The translations under genes were made by a program, and so were the position numbers. Of a DNA stretch of 64,000 bases, positions 59,226-64,000 are shown in pieces (position 1 is the stretch's first letter; the number at the start of each line of letters is the position of its first letter). Below the pieces are notes generated by a model that ran no database searches, had not been told where the DNA came from, and worked only from the letters and a program-made list of their open reading frames with translations. Source of the stretch: Rhodoplanes azumiensis (GTDB lineage Bacteria; Pseudomonadota; Alphaproteobacteria; Rhizobiales; Xanthobacteraceae); the NCBI RefSeq assembly GCF_042682915.1, contig NZ_JBHUIW010000011.1, forward strand, positions 62,001 through 126,000, read 5' to 3'.

Positions 59226-62200
59226 ATGAACATGGAGCTCTCGCGGCGCGGCTTCCTGGCCGGCGCCGGCGCGGGTCTCGCGGGCACCACGCTCGGTGCG
59301 TTCGGCTTCGGCGACGTCGAGGCCGCGCATGCCGCGGCGATCCGTCCGTTCAAGCTCGCGAACACGACCGAGGTCCGCAACACCTGCACCTACTGCTCGG
59401 TCGCCTGCGGCATCATCATCTACTCGAAGGGTGATCTGAAGAAGGGCGAGAAGGCCGAGATCGTCGCCATCGAAGGCGACACCGACCATCCGACCAATCG
59501 CGGCACGCTGTGCCCGAAGGGCGCGGCGCTCAAGGACATCGTGCACGCCGAGACCCGCACGCTCTATCCGCAGGTCCGCAAGCCGGGCTCGACCAAGTTC
59601 GAGCGCGTCTCCTGGGATCAGGCGCTCGATCGGATCGCGCGCCTGATGAAGGACGATCGCGACCAGAACATCGTGGTCAAGAACAACGACGGCGTGACCG
59701 TGAATCGGTGGACCACCACCGGCTTCCTGGCCGCCTCGGCGACGACCAACGAAACGGCGTGGGCCACCTACAAGGTGGTGCGCAGCGCCGGCATGCTGGT
59801 GTTCGACAACCAGGCCCGTGTTTGACACGGCCCGACGGTGGCCAGTCTGGCCCCGACGTTCGGCCGTGGTGCGATGACGAATGCGTGGACCGACATCAAG
59901 AACACGGATCTGGTCGTCGTCATGGGCGGCAATGCCGCCGAAGCGCATCCTTGCGGATTCAAGTGGGTCACCGAGGCCAAGGCCAACCGTGGCGCCAAGC
60001 TGATCGTCGTCGACCCGCGCTTCACCCGCACGGCGGCGGTGGCGGACTACTACGCGCCGATCCGGCAGGGGACCGACATCGCGTTCCTGCTCGGCGTGAT
60101 CAATTACTGCATCCAGAACGACAAGGTGCAGTGGGCCTACACCAAGGCCTTCACCAACGCGGCCTATGTCGTGAAGGAGGGCTTCGGCTGGCAGGACGGC
60201 CTGTTCACGGGCTATGACGAGCAGAAGCGCGACTACAACCGCGCGACCTGGGACTACGAGATCGGGCCGGACGGCTACGCCGTGGTCGACGAGACGCTGC
60301 AGCACCCGCGCTGCGTCTGGAACCTCCTCAAGCAGCACGTGGCGCGCTACACGCCCGAGCTGGTCGAGCGCATCTGCGGCACCCCGAAGGACAAGTTCCT
60401 CGAGGTCGCCAGGATGATCTCCGAGTGCTCGTCGCCGACCAAGACGATGACCTCGATGTACGCGCTCGGCTGGACCCAGCACTCGAAGGGGGCGCAGAAC
60501 ATCCGCTGCATGGCGATGCTGCAGCTCATCCTCGGCAATATCGGGGTGCGCGGCGGCGGCATGAACGCGTTGCGCGGCCACTCCAACATCCAGGGACTGA
60601 CCGACCTCGGGCTCATGTCGAACCTGATCCCGGGCTATCTCACGCTCCCGACGGAGCGCGAGCCGAGCTTCGACTCCTACATGTCGACGCGCGGCTTCAA
60701 GCCCCTGCGGCCCGACCAGATGAGCTACTGGCAGAACTACCGGAAGTTCTTCGTGAGCTTCCAGAAGGCCATGTGGGGCGACGCCGCGACACCGGAGAAC
60801 AGCTTCGCCTACGACTGGCTGCCCAAGCTCGACGTGCCGGCCTACGACGTGCTGCGCGCCTTCGAGCTGATGCACCAGGGCAAGATGAACGGGTACGTCT
60901 GCCAGGGCTTCAACCCCCTGCTGTCGTTCCCGAACCGCAAGAAGATCGGGACGGCGCTCTCCAAGCTGAAGTTCCTCGTGGTGATGGACCCGCTGCAGAC
61001 CGAGACGGCACGGTTCTGGGAGAACCACGGGGCGAACAACGACGTCGATCCGTCGACGATCCAGACCGAGGTGATCGAGCTGCCGACCACCTGCTTCGCC
61101 GAGGACGAGGGCTCGCTCACCAATTCGGGCCGCTGGCTGCAGTGGCACTGGCCAGCCGGCTCGCCGCCCGGCGAGGCGCGGACCGACATCTGGATCATGG
61201 CGCAGATCCACCTTCGGCTGAAGGAGTTGTACCGCAAGGAGGGCGGCAAGGTTCCGGAGCCGATCCTCAATCTCGACTGGCGCTATAAGGATCCGGGCGA
61301 GCCGACGGCGGAGGAGCTCGCCAAGGAGATCAACGGGCGCGCCCTCGAGGACATCACGGATCCGAACGATCCGACCAAGGTGGTGCTCGCCAAGGGCAAG
61401 CAGGTGGTGTCGTTCGCGGCGCTGCGCGACGACGGCAAGACCGCGTGCGGCTGCTGGATCTATTCCGGCTGCTTCAACGAGGCGGGCAACAACATGGCGC
61501 GTCGCGACACCTCGGACCCGGACGACACCGGCGCGTATCTCAAGTGGTCGTGGTCGTGGCCGGTGAACCGGCGCATCCTGTACAACCGCGCCTCCGCGGA
61601 CCTCCAGGGCAAGCCGTGGGACGAGAGCCGCAAGCTCCTGTGGTGGGACGGCGCCAAGTGGACCGGCTACGACGTGCCGGACATCGCGCCCACCGCCAAG
61701 CCGGACACCGTGATGCCCTTCATCATGAACCCGGAAGGCGTGTCCCGCCTGTTCACCCGGGCGATGATGCGGGACGGACCGTTCCCGTCGCACTACGAGC
61801 CGTTCGAGTCGCCGGTCGTCAACGTCGTCGCGCCGAAGGTGCGCGGCAATCCGGTCGCCCGCGTGTTCCGCAACGACTTCGAGCAGTTCGGCGACGCCAA
61901 GGAGTTCCCCTACGCCGCGACCTCCTACCGGCTCACCGAGCACTTCCACTTCTGGACCAAGCACGCCCACACGAACGCCGTGCTCCAGCCCGAGTTCTTC
62001 GTCGAGATCAGCGAGGAGCTCGCCCGGGAGAAGGGCATCAGGAAGGGCGGCACGGTGCGGGTGTGGTCGAAGCGCGGCAGCGTGACGGCCAAGGCCGTGG
62101 TGACCAAGCGGATCAAGCCGCTGGTGTGCGACGGCAAGACCGTCCACATCGTCGGCATCCCGCTGCACTGGGGGTTCACCGGCGCGGCCAGGAAGGGCTT

Positions 62201-62306
62201 CGGCCCCAACTCGCTCACCCCGTTCGTCGGTGACGCCAATATTGAGACGCCCGAGTACAAGGCGTTCCTGGTCGACATCGAGCCCGTCGCCGGGCCGGTC
62301 GCGTAA
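59226..62306 (+). CDS. fdoG: Formate dehydrogenase-N/O alpha subunit, selenocysteine-containing
   Basis: A 1026-residue molybdopterin enzyme that oxidises formate in the periplasm. The frame from 59226 is interrupted by TGA at 59823-59825, codon 200. The bases around it read DNQARV-U-HGPTVASLAPTFGRG, matching the selenocysteine site of E. coli FdnG/FdoG. The same frame then stays open to 62306. The N terminus MNMELSRRGFLAGAG is a twin-arginine signal. The [4Fe-4S] ligands lie in CTYCSVACG and CPKG. AGGAGG sits ten bases above the ATG. A gene caller would split it in two. Confidence 0.96.
59823..59868 (+). promoter_or_regulatory. Selenocysteine UGA codon with bacterial SECIS hairpin
   Basis: The TGA is followed at once by CACGGCC, an apical stem TGGCC/GGCC(C) closing a loop AGTCT near 59838-59852, and the pairing GGCCG near 59864. 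The form matches E. coli fdn/fdo SECIS elements, where SelB binds the apical loop. The surrounding sequence is also coding. Confidence 0.8.
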
Positions 62307-62320
62307 GGGAGGGTCGAGAG

Positions 62321-63274
62321 ATGTTTCCCCCGCTTCCGAACCCGACCACCGCCCCGACGCCGCCGCGCTTCGGCGATCAGGATCTGATCAGGCGGTCGGC
62401 GTCCACCGTGACGCCGCCCGCCAAGCGGCAGACCGAGGTCGCCAAGCTCATCGACGTGTCGAAATGCATCGGCTGCAAGGCGTGTCAGTCGGCCTGCCTG
62501 CAGTGGAACGACATGGTCGAGGAGGTCGGCATCAACGTCGGCGTCTACGACAACCCGCACGACCTGACGCCGAACTCCTTCACGCTGATGCGCTTCACCG
62601 AGTGGGAGAACCCGGAGACCAAGAACCTCGAGTGGCTGATCCGCAAGGACGGCTGCATGCACTGCGAGGATCCGGGTTGCCTCAAGGCGTGCCCGGCGCC
62701 GGGCGCGATCGTGCAGTACTCGAACGGCATCGTGGACTTCGTCCACGACGCCTGCATCGGCTGCGGCTACTGCGTGAAGGGATGCCCGTTCAACATCCCG
62801 CGCATCTCGAAGGTCGACGCCAAGGCCTACAAGTGCACGCTCTGCTCCGATCGCGTCGCGGTCGGGCAGGGCCCGGCCTGCGCCAAGGCGTGCCCGACCC
62901 AGGCGATCGTCTTCGGCACCAAGGACGACATGAAGAAGTGGGCCGACGGCCGCATCACGGACCTCAAGTCCCGCGGCTTCAAGAACGCCGGCCTCTACGA
63001 TCCGCCGGGTGTCGGCGGCACCCACGTGATGTACGTGCTGCATCACGCCGACAAGCCGGAGATCTATGCCGGCCTGCCGAGGGATCCGAAGATCAGCCCG
63101 CTGGTCGAGATCTGGAAGGGGGTCGCCAAGTACGCCGGCTTCGCCGCCATCGGCGCGATGGCGGCCGTCACGGTCGTCCACAGCATCTTCTCGGGGGCGA
63201 GCCGCGTCTCGCCGCACGACGAGGAGAAGGCGAAGGAGATGGCCGAGACGCCGCCGGCCCGAGAGAACGTCTAG
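62321..63274 (+). CDS. fdoH: Formate dehydrogenase beta subunit (4x[4Fe-4S])
   Basis: A 317-residue electron-transfer subunit. Four Cys clusters are seen: CIGCKACQSACLQW near residue 49, CMHCEDPGCLKACPAPGA, CIGCGYCVKGCPF and CTLCSDRVAVGQGPACAKACP. A single C-terminal helix (YAGFAAIGAMAAVTVVHSIF) anchors it to the membrane, with VMYVLHHADKPEIYAGLP before it, as in FdnH. It lies 14 bases after the alpha subunit and passes electrons to the cytochrome b subunit. Confidence 0.95.
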   Translation: MFPPLPNPTTAPTPPRFGDQDLIRRSASTVTPPAKRQTEVAKLIDVSKCIGCKACQSACLQWNDMVEEVGINVGVYDNPHDLTPNSFTLMRFTEWENPETKNLEWLIRKDGCMHCEDPGCLKACPAPGAIVQYSNGIVDFVHDACIGCGYCVKGCPFNIPRISKVDAKAYKCTLCSDRVAVGQGPACAKACPTQAIVFGTKDDMKKWADGRITDLKSRGFKNAGLYDPPGVGGTHVMYVLHHADKPEIYAGLPRDPKISPLVEIWKGVAKYAGFAAIGAMAAVTVVHSIFSGASRVSPHDEEKAKEMAETPPARENV

Positions 63275-63286
63275 GGAGAACGCGTG

Positions 63287-64000
63287 ATGAGCGTGTCGAA
63301 CGAGAGACGCGAGGTCGTCGAGGGCGACGCCCTCGAGAAGGGCGATCCGGTCGTCGAGCCGGTCGTGGTCGTTCGCTACTCGACGGCGGCGCGGATCAAC
63401 CACTGGCTGACGGCGGGGGGCTTCGTGCTCCTCGCCCTCTCCGGCTTCGCCCTGTTCCACCCGAGCCTCTACTGGCTGACCGGCCTGTTCGGCGGCGGCC
63501 AGTGGACCCGCACCATCCATCCGTGGTTCGGCGTCTTCCTGTTCCTCGGCTTCACCGGGTTGTTCCTGCGGTTCTGGCGGGTCAACCTGTGGTCGCCGGC
63601 GGACGGGAGCTGGCTCAAGAACATCCACACCTTCCTGGCCGGCGACGAGGACAAGATGCCCGAGGTCGGGCGCTTCAACTTCGCCCAGAAGGCGGTGTTC
63701 TGGTGGATGGGCATCCTGATCCTGATCATGATCGGGACCGGTGTGGTGATCTGGGAGCAGTATTTCGGCGGCTATACGACGGTGGAGCAGAAGCGCATCG
63801 CCGTGCTGGTCCATTCGCTCGGGGCGATCGCCATGGTCTGCATCCTGATCGTCCACGTCTACGGCGCCTTCTGGGCGCGCGGCACCATGACGGCGATGGT
63901 GAAGGGCAAGGTCTCGGGCGGCTGGGCCTTCAAGCATCACCGCATGTGGCTGCGTCAGCTCGCCCGCAGCGACAAGACCAACCACGTCCGCACCCCGACC
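63287..64000 (+). CDS. fdoI: Formate dehydrogenase gamma subunit, cytochrome b556 (partial)
   Basis: The open frame runs from 63287 to the right edge (238 codons), so the C terminus is missing. It has four helices with heme-ligand His: ARINHWLTAGGFVLLALSG, TIHPWFGVFLFLGFTGLFLRF, VFWWMGILILIMIGTGVVIW, and LVHSLGAIAMVCILIVHVYG. The FWARGTMTAMVKGKVSGGWAFKHH segment is the family hallmark. The ATG at 63287 has AGGGAG eight bases upstream; a GTG at 63284 is directly before it. It delivers electrons to the quinone pool. Confidence 0.93.
   Translation, partial: MSVSNERREVVEGDALEKGDPVVEPVVVVRYSTAARINHWLTAGGFVLLALSGFALFHPSLYWLTGLFGGGQWTRTIHPWFGVFLFLGFTGLFLRFWRVNLWSPADGSWLKNIHTFLAGDEDKMPEVGRFNFAQKAVFWWMGILILIMIGTGVVIWEQYFGGYTTVEQKRIAVLVHSLGAIAMVCILIVHVYGAFWARGTMTAMVKGKVSGGWAFKHHRMWLRQLARSDKTNHVRTPT

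Noticed and set aside
59823..59825. TGA as a nonsense mutation or pseudogene in fdh
   Set aside because: The position is exactly that of Sec in FdnG, flanking sequence is intact, a SECIS-like hairpin follows and selD is near.
59121..62168. A 1015-codon open frame antisense to the formate dehydrogenase
   Set aside because: The plus-strand frame carries clear FdnG homology across the whole length; the antisense frame is low-complexity Arg/His/Leu/Asp.

Overview
The window is about 70% G+C and codes densely on both strands. The gene content points to an alphaproteobacterium of the order Hyphomicrobiales (Rhizobiales): a CtrA-type TTAA-N7-TTAA box, a serC leader RNA, Omp25/Omp31-like porins, HlyU and LTXXQ proteins, and several intergenic palindromic repeats of the kind common in that order. 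The species cannot be told from the sequence.

Layout. 1-17.2 kb is a catabolic region: the end of a branched-chain amino-acid-type ABC transporter (livM, livH), a cupin, a dihydroxypyridine-monooxygenase-like flavoprotein, an ACMSD-like amidohydrolase, an FKBP lipoprotein, a CocE/NonD hydrolase, a HIBADH-like oxidoreductase, a maleylacetoacetate-isomerase-like GST, three D-2-hydroxyacid dehydrogenases, a cyclase/formamidase-like protein, a ROK protein with its domains in the reverse of the usual order, a fumarylacetoacetate-hydrolase-family enzyme and aroE. 17.3-20.6 kb is a lutABC lactate-utilisation operon. 20.7-29.7 kb is mostly housekeeping and signalling: glmM, hlyU, a CHASE3 kinase/response regulator/HWE kinase operon, a Uma2 nuclease-like protein, a lytic transglycosylase and several small proteins, one of them a histidine-rich zinc-ribbon protein.

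29.9-33.5 kb holds the least familiar group: a RuBisCO-like protein, a YjbQ protein and beta and gamma subunits of a sodium-pumping decarboxylase, all on the minus strand. It is followed by actP with its DUF485 partner, serC-serA with a leader RNA and a clear terminator, two porin-like proteins, an LTXXQ protein and an unknown gene. 44.2-49.3 kb is a pyrimidine operon (pyrK, pyrD, an M20 amidohydrolase, pyrE, a HAD phosphatase).

49.6-54.4 kb carries a small unknown gene, a TRAP transporter (P, Q, M) with a good sigma-70 promoter, and an XRE regulator. 54.4-64 kb is a selenium/formate module: tusA-like, cysteine desulfurase and selD in one overlapping minus-strand operon, a transglutaminase-like protein and a TlpA-like thioredoxin, then a divergent fdh operon. 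Its catalytic subunit reads through an in-frame TGA (selenocysteine) at 59823. The gamma subunit runs off the right edge. selA, selB and tRNA-Sec are not in the window.
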